Below are positions 18,462 through 26,880 of a DNA stretch of 49,647 nucleotides, piece after piece. This stretch comes from Bacteroidota bacterium (lineage in GTDB: Bacteria > Bacteroidota > Bacteroidia > Sphingobacteriales > Sphingobacteriaceae). The notes below the pieces were generated by a model that searched no databases, was not told the origin of the DNA, and saw only the letters and a program-made list of their open reading frames with translations. The position numbers and the translations under genes were made by a program. How positions within the stretch are numbered: position 1 is the stretch's first letter; every line of letters begins with the position of its first letter. Location of the stretch: contig JABDGE010000021.1 of assembly GCA_013286235.1 (NCBI GenBank), forward strand, positions 1 through 49,647. Reading direction: 5' to 3'.

Positions 18462-18671
18462 CCAGTCTTTTCAAATCGTTATTCTTTTCTCAGGACTTTC
18501 ATGTTTTTGCTTATCACCTCCACGGCCCCCTAAGCGGGCCCGGCTGACTGGTTATTTAATTTCAATTTTTGCCATGGGCAGGAAGCCTGGTGAGGCTTAA
18601 TTTTAAATTAACAAATTCGTAACATAAGGTTTGCATCTTAGGCACGCCTTTCTAAAACAGGGAAAGTAGTT
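18462..18671 (+). other. Rest of the mgtA leader
   Basis: Contains two more hairpins: GGCCC/GGGCC near 18524-18540 and AAGCCT/AGGCTT with loop GGTG at 18583-18598. No gene is seen. The last ~60 nt before the mgtA ATG are A+T-rich and could hold a second start site, though no exact TAnnTTTG is found. Confidence 0.4.
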
Positions 18672-21386
18672 ATGACAACAGCCGTCGAAGAAAAAAAGAA
18701 AAAATTCCGTTTCATAAAACGCAGCAACGGCCACGACATCCAGGAATTCGACAACGCATCCATTGCCAGGTTGAAAAATATAGCGGTATGCTCAAGCGGT
18801 AAGTCCCTGGGCCTATTGGAAACCAACATGGGCGGCCTGAACGAGGAACAGGTGGAAGACCGTTTGCGTGAATTCGGGCTGAACGAAGTGGTGCATGATA
18901 AAGCGCCGGTATGGTACCTTCAGTTTTTGCAGGCCTTTGTAAACCCCTTTATTGCCGTGCTGTTTATCCTGGCCTGTATTTCACTGATCACCGACGTAAT
19001 CATACAGAAACCAGAAGACCAGGATTATACCACCGTTGCTGTAATAGGCACGATGGTATTTCTCAGCGTGATGCTCCGCTTTATACAGGAATTCAGGAGT
19101 AACCAGGCAGCAGAAAAGCTAAAATCGATGGTAAAAACCACCGCCACCGTTACCCGGGCCGAAAGTAAAGAAGAACTTGAGATTAAATTCCTGGTTCCGG
19201 GCGACATTATACAGCTGTCAGCCGGGGATATGATCCCGGCTGACATAAGGGTACTACAGTCGAAGGACTTGTTCGTCAGCCAGTCCATGCTTACCGGGGA
19301 GGCGCTTCCTGTTGAAAAAAGCCAGAATGCCGTACAGGATGCGGCAAAGCTTTCGCCCCTGGAACTGGGTAACGTTTGCTTTATGGGCACCAACGTAGTA
19401 AGCGGGACAGCTATGGCCGCCGTGGTAAATACCGGCGAAAAAACCTATTTCGGCTCATTGTCGAAATCGCTGACCGGTAAACGGGCCGAAACCAGTTTTG
19501 ACAAAGGCGTTAACAGCGTGAGCTGGCTGCTGATCCGTTTTATGCTGGTGATGGTTCCGCTGGTATTTATCATCAATGGCGTAACCAAACACAATTGGAT
19601 GGATGCTTTTTTGTTTGGCATATCCATAGCCGTTGGGCTCACGCCTGAGATGCTGCCGATGATCGTTACCGCCAACCTTGCCAAAGGGGCGGTAAATATG
19701 TCAAAGCGGAAAGTTGTAGTTAAACGATTGAACGCCATCCAGAACATAGGCGCGATGGATATACTTTGTACCGACAAAACAGGCACGCTTACGATGGATA
19801 AGATTGTGTTGGAGCGCCACTTGAATGTTTACGGGCACGAGGATAACGAGGTAATGAAATGGGCTTACCTGAATAGCTTTCATCAAACCGGGTTAAAAAA
19901 CCTGCTCGACGTAGCCGTGCTGGAGCATGTGGAGATACACGCCTGCTTAAAGGAAGGTGAGTCGTACAAAAAAGTGGATGAAATACCTTTTGATTTTCAG
20001 CGGCGGCGCATGTCGGTTATCCTTGAAAATAAAAATAAAAAGCATCTCTTGATATGCAAAGGCGCCGTTGAGGAGGTTTTAGACTTATGCACCTATGCTT
20101 TCGACCCCGGTGAAGACGATAGCCTCCAGATTGAAAAGGATGATGTTATTCCGATGGATGACAAGATGCGTGAGATTGTGCTGCGGAAATCGCGCGAGCT
20201 GAATGCCGAGGGACTGCGTGTTTTGCTGGTTGCCGTGAAGGAATACGACGAGCGCCCGTTAAATTACAGCGTTGCCGACGAGCAGGGTATGATATTGACC
20301 GGGTTTGTTGGTTTCCTGGATCCTGCAAAACCTTCGGCCATAACAGCGATTAAGGCTTTACACAAATTAGGCATCAGCATTAAAGTGCTAACCGGCGACA
20401 ACGAGATCGTAGCCAAAAAGATATGCAAGGATGTGGGTATCCCGTGTAAAGAGGTTTTGCTGGGACGCGACCTGGAGACGATGAGCGACGAGGAACTGGC
20501 CGGCAGGATTGACGGCATCAGTATTTTGGCAAAACTGAGCCCGGTGCAAAAATCGAGGGTAGTCAAAGTGTTGCAGTCCAAAGGGCATACCGTCGGTTTT
20601 ATGGGCGACGGCATTAACGACGCCGCTGCGCTGCGGGATGCCGATGTGGGTATCTCGGTGGACACAGCGGTGGATATAGCAAAAGAGAGCGCCGATATTA
20701 TTTTGCTTGAAAAGGACCTGATGGTGTTGCGCAAGGGTGTAATTTATGGCCGGCGTACTTTTGGTAATATCATCAAATACATCAAAATGACTGCAAGCAG
20801 TAATTTTGGCAACATGTTCAGTATGCTGGGCGCCAGCGCATTACTCCCCTTCCTGCCCATGCTGCCGATACAAATTTTGATCAACAACTTGTTGTATGAT
20901 ATGTCGCAGATCTCGATCCCATGGGATACGATGGACGCGGATTATATTGTTGCGCCGCGTAAATGGGACGCCGGTGGTATCGGCAAATTCATGCTATATG
21001 TAGGGCCGATCAGCTCAATTTTCGACTATGCCACTTTCGCAGTGTTATGGTTCTTTTTTAAGGCGAATTCGCCGCAGCACCAGGCATTTTTTCAGACCGG
21101 CTGGTTTATCGAAAGCCTGCTTTCACAAACGCTGATCATCCACATGATACGAACCCGCAAAATACCGTTTATACAAAGCTGGGCAACAGCGCCGGTTATT
21201 GCATTAACGACGTTTATCATGGCGATTGGGATTTACCTGCCTTTTTCGCCCCTGGCGCATGCTTTTAAACTGGAACCCATGCCGTTTACATTTTTCCTTT
21301 GGTTAATTGCCATACTAACGGCTTACTGTATTCTCACCCAGTACATTAAAAATTGGTTTATCGGGAAGTTTCACGAGTGGTTGTAA
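18672..21386 (+). CDS. mgtA: Magnesium-translocating P-type ATPase MgtA
   Basis: P-type ATPase (P3B) that imports Mg2+ across the inner membrane. The protein has 904 aa. A cytoplasmic N-terminal region of ~80 residues precedes the first membrane pair (FLQAFVNPFIAVLFILACISL). The actuator loop carries SMLTGEALPVEK. The phosphorylated aspartate is Asp368 in DKTGTLT. The nucleotide domain includes KGAVEEVL and GFLDPAKPSAITAI, and the hinge is MGDGINDAAALRDADVGISV. The C-terminal membrane helices include NNLLYDMSQISIPWD, a MgtA-type signature. It lies divergent from mgtE behind a long structured leader. Confidence 0.95.
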   Translation: MTTAVEEKKKKFRFIKRSNGHDIQEFDNASIARLKNIAVCSSGKSLGLLETNMGGLNEEQVEDRLREFGLNEVVHDKAPVWYLQFLQAFVNPFIAVLFILACISLITDVIIQKPEDQDYTTVAVIGTMVFLSVMLRFIQEFRSNQAAEKLKSMVKTTATVTRAESKEELEIKFLVPGDIIQLSAGDMIPADIRVLQSKDLFVSQSMLTGEALPVEKSQNAVQDAAKLSPLELGNVCFMGTNVVSGTAMAAVVNTGEKTYFGSLSKSLTGKRAETSFDKGVNSVSWLLIRFMLVMVPLVFIINGVTKHNWMDAFLFGISIAVGLTPEMLPMIVTANLAKGAVNMSKRKVVVKRLNAIQNIGAMDILCTDKTGTLTMDKIVLERHLNVYGHEDNEVMKWAYLNSFHQTGLKNLLDVAVLEHVEIHACLKEGESYKKVDEIPFDFQRRRMSVILENKNKKHLLICKGAVEEVLDLCTYAFDPGEDDSLQIEKDDVIPMDDKMREIVLRKSRELNAEGLRVLLVAVKEYDERPLNYSVADEQGMILTGFVGFLDPAKPSAITAIKALHKLGISIKVLTGDNEIVAKKICKDVGIPCKEVLLGRDLETMSDEELAGRIDGISILAKLSPVQKSRVVKVLQSKGHTVGFMGDGINDAAALRDADVGISVDTAVDIAKESADIILLEKDLMVLRKGVIYGRRTFGNIIKYIKMTASSNFGNMFSMLGASALLPFLPMLPIQILINNLLYDMSQISIPWDTMDADYIVAPRKWDAGGIGKFMLYVGPISSIFDYATFAVLWFFFKANSPQHQAFFQTGWFIESLLSQTLIIHMIRTRKIPFIQSWATAPVIALTTFIMAIGIYLPFSPLAHAFKLEPMPFTFFLWLIAILTAYCILTQYIKNWFIGKFHEWL

Positions 21387-21431
21387 TGTGGGGGACTCAT
21401 GGTTCGTGGATCATAGCCGAAGATTGACGAG

Positions 21432-22046
21432 TTAGGTGGTATAATCGTACTTAGCTATCGCACCGGTCAGGTTGCTGAATTTTGACAGGAAGCTGTTTAC
21501 CAGTGTTTTCCTGACAGCTACCTGTATGCTGCATTCCGTATCAAAGTTTTGTGTAAGAATTAGCAGGTTATCATCCTTAATAATCTTCATCACATCATTC
21601 ATTTGCAGGTAATCAAATTGAATGGTGTAAACATCATTCAACGTTTTTTGGATAATAACTGCTTTGTTCAATGCATCTTCGGCCGCTGTTTTATAGGCGT
21701 TTATTAAACCCGGTACACCCAGCAAAGTGCCGCCAAAATACCTGACTACCACTATCGCCAGGTTGGTGAGGTCTTTGCTCAGCAAAGTATTCAAAATCGG
21801 CCGGCCGGCAGTTCCCGAAGGTTCGCCATCGTCGTTCAGGCGGAAAACGGAGCGGTCGATACCCAAACGCAAGGCCCAACAATGATGGTTCGCTTTTGGA
21901 TGTTCTGCTTTTAATAAGGCGAGCGCAGTCTTTAACTCAGTTTCTGTATTCACCGGGTAAGCAAAAGCAAGGAATTTACTGCCGCGATCGCGAAACAGGC
22001 CTTCTATAGGTTTTTCAATAGTACGGTAGGTGTCGTCAAAAAGCAT
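21432..22046 (-). CDS. IMPACT/YigZ family protein
   Basis: A 204-aa protein with the UPF0029/IMPACT N-terminal domain (about 1-115), recognised by GLFRDRGSKFLAFAYPV, ANHHCWALRLG, the signature NDDGEPSGTAGRPIL, and VVVRYFGGTLLGVPGLINAY. A short DUF1949-like C-terminal domain follows (about 140-200). Bacterial members are suspected translation- or protease-linked factors; the precise activity is not settled. It ends an operon-like minus-strand run: the EamA gene ends 8 nt upstream of its start. Confidence 0.9.
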   Translation of the reverse strand: MLFDDTYRTIEKPIEGLFRDRGSKFLAFAYPVNTETELKTALALLKAEHPKANHHCWALRLGIDRSVFRLNDDGEPSGTAGRPILNTLLSKDLTNLAIVVVRYFGGTLLGVPGLINAYKTAAEDALNKAVIIQKTLNDVYTIQFDYLQMNDVMKIIKDDNLLILTQNFDTECSIQVAVRKTLVNSFLSKFSNLTGAIAKYDYTT

Positions 22047-22054
22047 TTATAGTA

Positions 22055-22912
22055 TCAGGATTTCGCCATGATGATAACGGCAATAACCGCAATAACAATA
22101 CCGGCTTTATTCACCAGGCTTAGTTTTTCTTTAAAAATGATCAACCCGGTTAAAGTACCCAATACAATAACACCGATGTTCATGGCGGAAAATACCATTG
22201 AAGGCCGGTTGGCCAATTCTTTATGCGCCTTTAAGTAAAATAATATGTTGCCAAAATTGGCTATCCCCAAAACCCAGCCTATCGGGATGTGCAGCCATGA
22301 GAATCGCATTTTTTTTGTAAGAACCTGGTAAACAAGGCCGATCAAAGAAAAAATAAACGAAAGAATAAATACAAAAAACAAGGAGCTGTTGTAGTTAACT
22401 ACAGTTGAGGCAGCAATTTGCTTAAACAACACATCAATAACGCCAAAGCCTGCAAAAACCACCAGCAAGTAGACCCATGCATTTGCATTTATTGGGTTCC
22501 GTGGACCACTTTTTTGCCAGGGGATAGTACAAACAATGGCTACAAACCCTAAAAATATGCCGATGAACTTTAAAAAAGTTTCTTTTTCGCCAAAGATCAA
22601 AAAAGCCGCAACTACCGGGATCAGCAGCGACATACGCTGGGCAACATCCGTGCGCACAATGCCCGAAAACTTTATTGAAACACCGAGGATGATAAAAATA
22701 GCCGGAAGCAGGAGGCCCAGCAAGGCATAGCTGAATACAGGGCCATGCGCTATATTTCCGATATGGGGCCTTAAAATCAGCCAGCTCAATAAAATGGCTG
22801 TTGAATAATTCCAAACTATCGCCTGGTAGATGTCAATCTCATACCGCTTAGCCAGTTTCAGCATAACGGAAACAATAATGCTGCAGCAAATACTCAGGAA
22901 TATGTAGAGCAT
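22055..22912 (-). CDS. EamA/DMT-superfamily transporter
   Basis: Inner-membrane transporter of the drug/metabolite superfamily, 285 aa with about ten hydrophobic helices in two EamA repeats. The protein begins MLYIFLSICCSIIVSVMLKLAKRY and ends with the helix AGIVIAVIAVIIMAKS. GVSIKFSGIVRTDVAQRMSLLIPV marks the end of repeat one. The substrate is unknown. It lies between ribD (32 nt upstream) and YigZ (8 nt downstream), all on the minus strand, so they may form one transcript. Confidence 0.8.
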   Translation of the reverse strand: MLYIFLSICCSIIVSVMLKLAKRYEIDIYQAIVWNYSTAILLSWLILRPHIGNIAHGPVFSYALLGLLLPAIFIILGVSIKFSGIVRTDVAQRMSLLIPVVAAFLIFGEKETFLKFIGIFLGFVAIVCTIPWQKSGPRNPINANAWVYLLVVFAGFGVIDVLFKQIAASTVVNYNSSLFFVFILSFIFSLIGLVYQVLTKKMRFSWLHIPIGWVLGIANFGNILFYLKAHKELANRPSMVFSAMNIGVIVLGTLTGLIIFKEKLSLVNKAGIVIAVIAVIIMAKS

Positions 22913-22944
22913 GTTAATTTTTAAAGGGGATTAACAAGGTATTT

Positions 22945-24006
22945 CTAAACTTCAAGCCTATTCAAATTTTTCAATATCAATAATTTATCGTTGCCTATTT
23001 TAAATTCGCCGCCATTTACTCCGCGAATCCCCGGTGATTTTATACCATGTTCCAAATAGACCGACCCGGTAAACACCCGGGCTTCGTCCCATAAACCTGC
23101 TTCGATAAACGAGTTGAGGGTTTGTGCTCCTCCTTCTACAATGACGGACTGAATATCCTGCAGGTACAACTGGTACAATATGTATTGTGGCACATACCGG
23201 TCGAAGTCTTCCAAAGCAATATACTTAATATTACCTTCAATTGCTGTCTTTATTTCATTAAAAATCAGTGTTTCAACCGAATGATCGAATAAATTGAGAT
23301 TTTCATTCAATTCAAGCCGGCGGTCGATCACCACTCTTTTTGGGCTTCTTCCCGGGGCAAGCCTTACATTCAATTGCGGGTCATCTATCATCGCCGTTCT
23401 TTTGCCAACCAGAACGGCGTCTTCCTCGCCCCTCCATTGGTGTACCAGCTTCCGGGATTCGGAACCGGTTATCCAGAATTGTGAATCATTATCAGGCGTG
23501 AAAAAGCCGTCAGCAGTTTGTGCCCATTTTAGGATGACGTAAGGCCGGTGCATTTGCACCCGGGTAAAAAAACGGCGGTTAAGCCATTTGCAGTCTTCTT
23601 CCAAAACCCCGGTGATCACCTCAACGCCGGCATCCCTCAACTTATCAATACCCTTGCCGTTTACCTCCTCAAACGGATCGCGGCAGCCAACCACCACCTT
23701 CGGTATTTTATGTTTAATGATCAGATCGGCGCAGGGCGGCGTTTTCCCATAATGTGCGCATGGCTCTAAGGAAACATATAAAGTTGATTGATCCAATAAC
23801 TCAGCCCAATCGCTAAAGGCGCTGATCACCTGGTTGATGGCATTCACTTCGGCATGTGCCCCGCCATATTGATGATGGTAGCCTTCGCCTATGATCACGG
23901 TATCCATCACCACAACTGCTCCTACCATCGGGTTTGGGCTCACAGTTCCCATACCTAATCCTGCAAGGTCCAGGCAGCGCTGCATATATTTTTCGTGACC
24001 GGTCAT
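22945..24006 (-). CDS. ribD: Bifunctional riboflavin deaminase/reductase RibD
   Basis: Carries out the deaminase and reductase steps of riboflavin synthesis after GTP cyclohydrolase II. The protein has 353 aa. The N-terminal cytidine-deaminase-type zinc domain shows HAEVNAI (His51, Glu53) and EPCAHYGKTPPC (Cys83, Cys92). The C-terminal reductase (about 150-353) includes RPYVILKWAQTADGFF, VLVGKRTAMIDDPQLNVR and VIVEGGAQTLNSFI. The reductase is somewhat shorter than in E. coli but has the main motifs. It is divergent from prmC with 33 bp between starts. Confidence 0.94.
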   Translation of the reverse strand: MTGHEKYMQRCLDLAGLGMGTVSPNPMVGAVVVMDTVIIGEGYHHQYGGAHAEVNAINQVISAFSDWAELLDQSTLYVSLEPCAHYGKTPPCADLIIKHKIPKVVVGCRDPFEEVNGKGIDKLRDAGVEVITGVLEEDCKWLNRRFFTRVQMHRPYVILKWAQTADGFFTPDNDSQFWITGSESRKLVHQWRGEEDAVLVGKRTAMIDDPQLNVRLAPGRSPKRVVIDRRLELNENLNLFDHSVETLIFNEIKTAIEGNIKYIALEDFDRYVPQYILYQLYLQDIQSVIVEGGAQTLNSFIEAGLWDEARVFTGSVYLEHGIKSPGIRGVNGGEFKIGNDKLLILKNLNRLEV

Positions 24007-24010
24007 GCTG

Positions 24011-24018
24011 CAAAAGTA
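24011..24018 (-). promoter_or_regulatory. -7 box TACTTTTG at the ribD start
   Basis: On the minus strand TACTTTTG ends 4 nt before the ribD ATG at 24006, so the transcript should begin at or very near the start codon. On the plus strand TTACTTTG (24028-24035) holds the same position, 4 nt before the prmC ATG, but is one base off consensus. Confidence 0.5.
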
Positions 24019-24039
24019 GCTTTTATGTTACTTTGTTGC

Positions 24040-25038
24040 ATGAAAACCGTAAAGGATGTTTTTGTTGCCTATCACCAAGGTCTTGACGAGCTATACAGTG
24101 CGCCGGAGGCGGAAGCAATTACATTAGTTGTATTAACCGATCTATCCGGTCAGTCATCAGCAAAAATCAAAGCCTTTCCCGAACAGGAAATCCCGGCGGA
24201 AATTGGAGAGCAAGCCATCGTTATCCTCGACCGCCTCAAAACCGGTGAGCCGGTACAATATATAATTGGCCATACGGAGTTCTGCGGCCTGCCATTTAAA
24301 GTTAACCCTACAGTGCTGATCCCCCGTCCGGAGACCGAAGAACTGGTAGCCTGGACGATTGAATCAGCAGGCAGTTGGCAGTGGGCAGTTAGCAGCGGAC
24401 AGTTGGCAGTGGGCAGTGATGAGTTGGCAGTGGGCAGTGAGCAGTGGGCAGTGGGCAGTGGGCAGTGGGCAGTTGATGGTCGGCAGTTTGCAGGTAAAAT
24501 ATTAGATATTGGTACAGGCAGCGGGTGTATAGCCATCAGCTTAAAAAAGAATTTACCCAATTTTCAAGTATCAGCTATCGACATATCGGTAGATGCAATG
24601 CAAACCGCAAAGGAAAATGCTCAACTAAATAATGTTGATGTGGATTTTATCAACGGAGACATATTAAATCCTGAACAACCTTTCACCTCTGACCTCCCGA
24701 TAGCTATCGGGACACCCCTCACTACTCGCTACTCACTGATCATCAGCAACCCTCCCTACGTTACCCTACATGATAAAACGCTGATGCATAAAAATGTAAC
24801 GGAATTTGAACCGCATACCGCTTTATTTGTGCCGGAGGCAGACCCGTTGGTGTTCTATAAAGCGATTGCAGTGTTTGCAACGAACCATCTTACGCCGGGC
24901 GGATTATTGTTTTTTGAGATCAATGAAAGTTACGGCAAAGAACTCGTCAGTTTATTAATGGATAAGGGCTTTAAAAATATTGAGTTAAAAAAAGACATGA
25001 GTGGAAGAGACAGGATGATAAAGGCCACGCTAAACTGA
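24040..25038 (+). CDS. prmC: Release factor glutamine methyltransferase PrmC with repeat-derived insertions
   Basis: SAM-dependent enzyme that methylates the GGQ glutamine of peptide-chain release factors. Start chosen at ATG 24040 ([15 protein letters not shown]); a longer frame from 23995 would overlap the ribD promoter. The protein has 332 aa, against about 285 for the family. Conserved parts are [10 protein letters not shown], motif [12 protein letters not shown] (from Asp156), and NPPYV (Asn237). Two extra stretches account for the length. Residues ~110-151 are encoded by a GGCAGTG-type tandem array, and residues ~217-231 include an 18-bp palindrome read as LPIAIG. Both keep the frame and lie in loops between conserved motifs. 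Confidence 0.92.
   Translation: MKTVKDVFVAYHQGLDELYSAPEAEAITLVVLTDLSGQSSAKIKAFPEQEIPAEIGEQAIVILDRLKTGEPVQYIIGHTEFCGLPFKVNPTVLIPRPETEELVAWTIESAGSWQWAVSSGQLAVGSDELAVGSEQWAVGSGQWAVDGRQFAGKILDIGTGSGCIAISLKKNLPNFQVSAIDISVDAMQTAKENAQLNNVDVDFINGDILNPEQPFTSDLPIAIGTPLTTRYSLIISNPPYVTLHDKTLMHKNVTEFEPHTALFVPEADPLVFYKAIAVFATNHLTPGGLLFFEINESYGKELVSLLMDKGFKNIELKKDMSGRDRMIKATLN
24367..24493 (+). repeat. Heptamer tandem array inside prmC
   Basis: Degenerate repeats of GGCAGTG / GGCAGTT / GAGCAGT fill 127 bp between the N-terminal domain and motif I of prmC. In frame they read as [16 protein letters not shown] and similar. On the other strand the words are CACTGCC/AACTGCC, which also occur at about 31078 in a spacer. 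The array adds about 42 residues without a stop or frameshift. Confidence 0.9.
24695..24712. repeat. 18-bp palindrome copy 4, inside prmC
   Basis: TCCCGATAGCTATCGGGA identical to copies 1 and 2. It is translated in prmC as part of DLPIAIGTP, directly before the strand leading to NPPYV. Short CACCTCTGACC / CACCCCTCACTACTC words surround it. Confidence 0.9.
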
Positions 25039-25087
25039 TCGTTCTATTATGTTTTAAATTCAATACATTTATTCATAATAATTCAAT

Positions 25088-25939
25088 ATGAATTACCTGG
25101 TCTCTATCTTTTTATTTTTAATATCAATCCAATATCCATCGGCGCAAAACATTGCTGAAAAAGCCTATGCGTCAGTAATTAACGACGGACCATCGACTGC
25201 GCCAGAATTCGTGGTTGTTACAATAATCAATTCCAACACCGGTGAATCTAAAGAAATTATGTTTTCAGTAAACCAGTTATTTGAGTGTTTAGAACTTGAA
25301 TTAAATGAGCATGACCAAAAAAAAATAAAAAAGTATCTACTTTCTAAATCTTCAGACAGAACGTTTGCTGTGAAAAGGTCAGAAACTCTCAATACAATAA
25401 ATTTCGAAAAATATCAAGTAAAGAAAGGGTTACTACTTGAAAAGAAAATCGATCAGGTCATTATTAAAAATCATTTAATTGATAGTCTTTCTAAAATTGA
25501 TACAATCAGAAAAAATGTGGAAAAATTATTCGATGTGTACTATATGCTGCGTAGGGAAATTCTAAAAACGATATCGGATAGTATAGCTAAGGTAAGGCCG
25601 ATTAATAAAAAGGAAAAAACAATGTTACTTATCTTAAAAGATCCTTACTATGATGGCCATGAAGAACAATGTGAAAAATTACCGGGCGATAGTAAGGAAG
25701 ATAGCGCCAGCAGAAAAAAGATACTCCAAATATGGGATAATAAGATAAATTTATATAAAAGCGACAGAGACAGATACATCTACATGGACAATGAATCGAC
25801 CAGGTGTGAAAAGAAATTTTTCAGGGCATATTATAAAAAATATAGGTTAACGTTTTGTAAAGTACTTTTCAAATATGGAGCGGTTTGTTATTTTGGAGAT
25901 GAGAATCCCATCGTTGGATTTGCAGGAGTTTTAAAATAA
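25088..25939 (+). CDS. Hypothetical secreted protein, AT-rich
   Basis: A 283-aa protein with a signal peptide (MNYLVSIFLFLISIQYPSAQ, type-I cleavage after SAQ). The mature part is Lys/Asp/Glu-rich and mainly helical, with a Cys-containing C-terminal half (HEEQCEKLPG, STRCEKKFFRAYYKK, LTFCKVLFKYGAVCYFG); five cysteines could form disulfides. I recognise no family. Base composition is clearly lower in G+C than the neighbours, and codon use leans to A/T, suggesting recent acquisition. It is convergent with xerD with only 3 bp between stop codons. Confidence 0.65.
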   Translation: MNYLVSIFLFLISIQYPSAQNIAEKAYASVINDGPSTAPEFVVVTIINSNTGESKEIMFSVNQLFECLELELNEHDQKKIKKYLLSKSSDRTFAVKRSETLNTINFEKYQVKKGLLLEKKIDQVIIKNHLIDSLSKIDTIRKNVEKLFDVYYMLRREILKTISDSIAKVRPINKKEKTMLLILKDPYYDGHEEQCEKLPGDSKEDSASRKKILQIWDNKINLYKSDRDRYIYMDNESTRCEKKFFRAYYKKYRLTFCKVLFKYGAVCYFGDENPIVGFAGVLK

Positions 25940-25942
25940 CAA

Positions 25943-26842
25943 TCAGCTCCTCGGATGATATTGAATAATAGTCCCCTTTAGATATTCCCGGTCCAAATGC
26001 GTATAAATCTCCGTTGTAGTAATACTTTCATGTCCCAGCATTTCCTGCACCGCCCGCAGATCGGCACCGCCCTCCACCAAATGTGTGGCAAAGGAATGCC
26101 TGAACGTATGCGGACTAATGGTTTTTTTTATACCCGTTCGCACGGCCAGCTCCTTTATCATTAAAAAAATGTAAACCCTTGTCAGTCGTGAACCCCGGCG
26201 GTTCAAAAACACCAAATCCTCCTCCCCCTTTTTTACCGGGATGTGAACCCTTATATTTTCGATCCAGATTTGCAGCGCTTTAATAGCGGATGTTCCTATG
26301 GGCACCAAGCGTTCTTTGCTACCCTTGCCGGTCACTTTTACGAATTCAATATCGAGGTATAAGTTTGATAGTTTAAGCTCAGTAAGTTCCGATACGCGCA
26401 GCCCGCATCCATACAGCACCTCCAGGATAGCTTTGTTCCGGCCGCCTTCGGGTTTGGAAACATCGATGGCTTCGATCATAGCATTGATATCATTGTAACT
26501 AAGGGTATCCGGCAGCTTGCGTTGAATCTTCGGGGATTCCAACAGTTCGGAGGGATCGCTTTTGATGATGTCCTCCATCAGCAGGTACTTGTAGAATGAC
26601 TTGATGCCTGAAAGTATGCGCGCCTGCGACGATGGTATCATGCCAAGCTCATTTACCCAGCCGATAAAATCTCTCAAATTATTTAACGTAACGGTTTCCG
26701 GATATAATTTTATAACCTGGCTGTCAGCAAACTGGTAAAGCTTGTCGATATCGCGGGTATAAGCTTCGATGGAATTTTCGGAAAGCGACTTCTCGAGCTT
26801 CAAATATGACCTGAACCCTTTTATCGCCGACCGCCAATCCAT
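25943..26842 (-). CDS. xerD: Tyrosine recombinase XerD
   Basis: Site-specific recombinase that resolves chromosome dimers at dif together with XerC. The protein has 299 aa. A core-binding SAM-like domain occupies about 1-95. The catalytic domain has Arg149 (GLRVSEL), Lys173, His245 and Arg248 (PHTFRHSFATHL), His271 (LGHESI) and the nucleophile Tyr280 (TTTEIYTHL). All active-site residues are present. Its single-gene context, with aroQ divergent, argues for a housekeeping recombinase rather than an element integrase. Confidence 0.93.
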   Translation of the reverse strand: MDWRSAIKGFRSYLKLEKSLSENSIEAYTRDIDKLYQFADSQVIKLYPETVTLNNLRDFIGWVNELGMIPSSQARILSGIKSFYKYLLMEDIIKSDPSELLESPKIQRKLPDTLSYNDINAMIEAIDVSKPEGGRNKAILEVLYGCGLRVSELTELKLSNLYLDIEFVKVTGKGSKERLVPIGTSAIKALQIWIENIRVHIPVKKGEEDLVFLNRRGSRLTRVYIFLMIKELAVRTGIKKTISPHTFRHSFATHLVEGGADLRAVQEMLGHESITTTEIYTHLDREYLKGTIIQYHPRS

Positions 26843-26867
26843 ATCGATTTTATTTAATGTTTTTCTT

Positions 26868-26875
26868 TAAGTTTG
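26868..26875 (+). promoter_or_regulatory. -7 box TAAGTTTG at the aroQ start
   Basis: TAAGTTTG ends 5 nt before the aroQ ATG at 26881, giving a leaderless or near-leaderless transcript. Confidence 0.5.
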
Positions 26876-26880
26876 AGCGG

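Noticed and set aside
18335..18547. 70-codon frame in the mgtA leader
   Set aside because: It overlaps the hairpins in another frame, has no family features and mixed composition; the 41-codon frame fits the RNA structure better.
18304..18671. M-box (ykoK) magnesium riboswitch
   Set aside because: The conserved GTTAGGTGAGGCTCC-type core is absent; only GGTGAGGCT at 18590-18598 resembles it, and that is part of a small hairpin.
25943..26842. Integrase of a mobile element
   Set aside because: Length, motifs and lack of att-like repeats or cargo fit housekeeping XerD.
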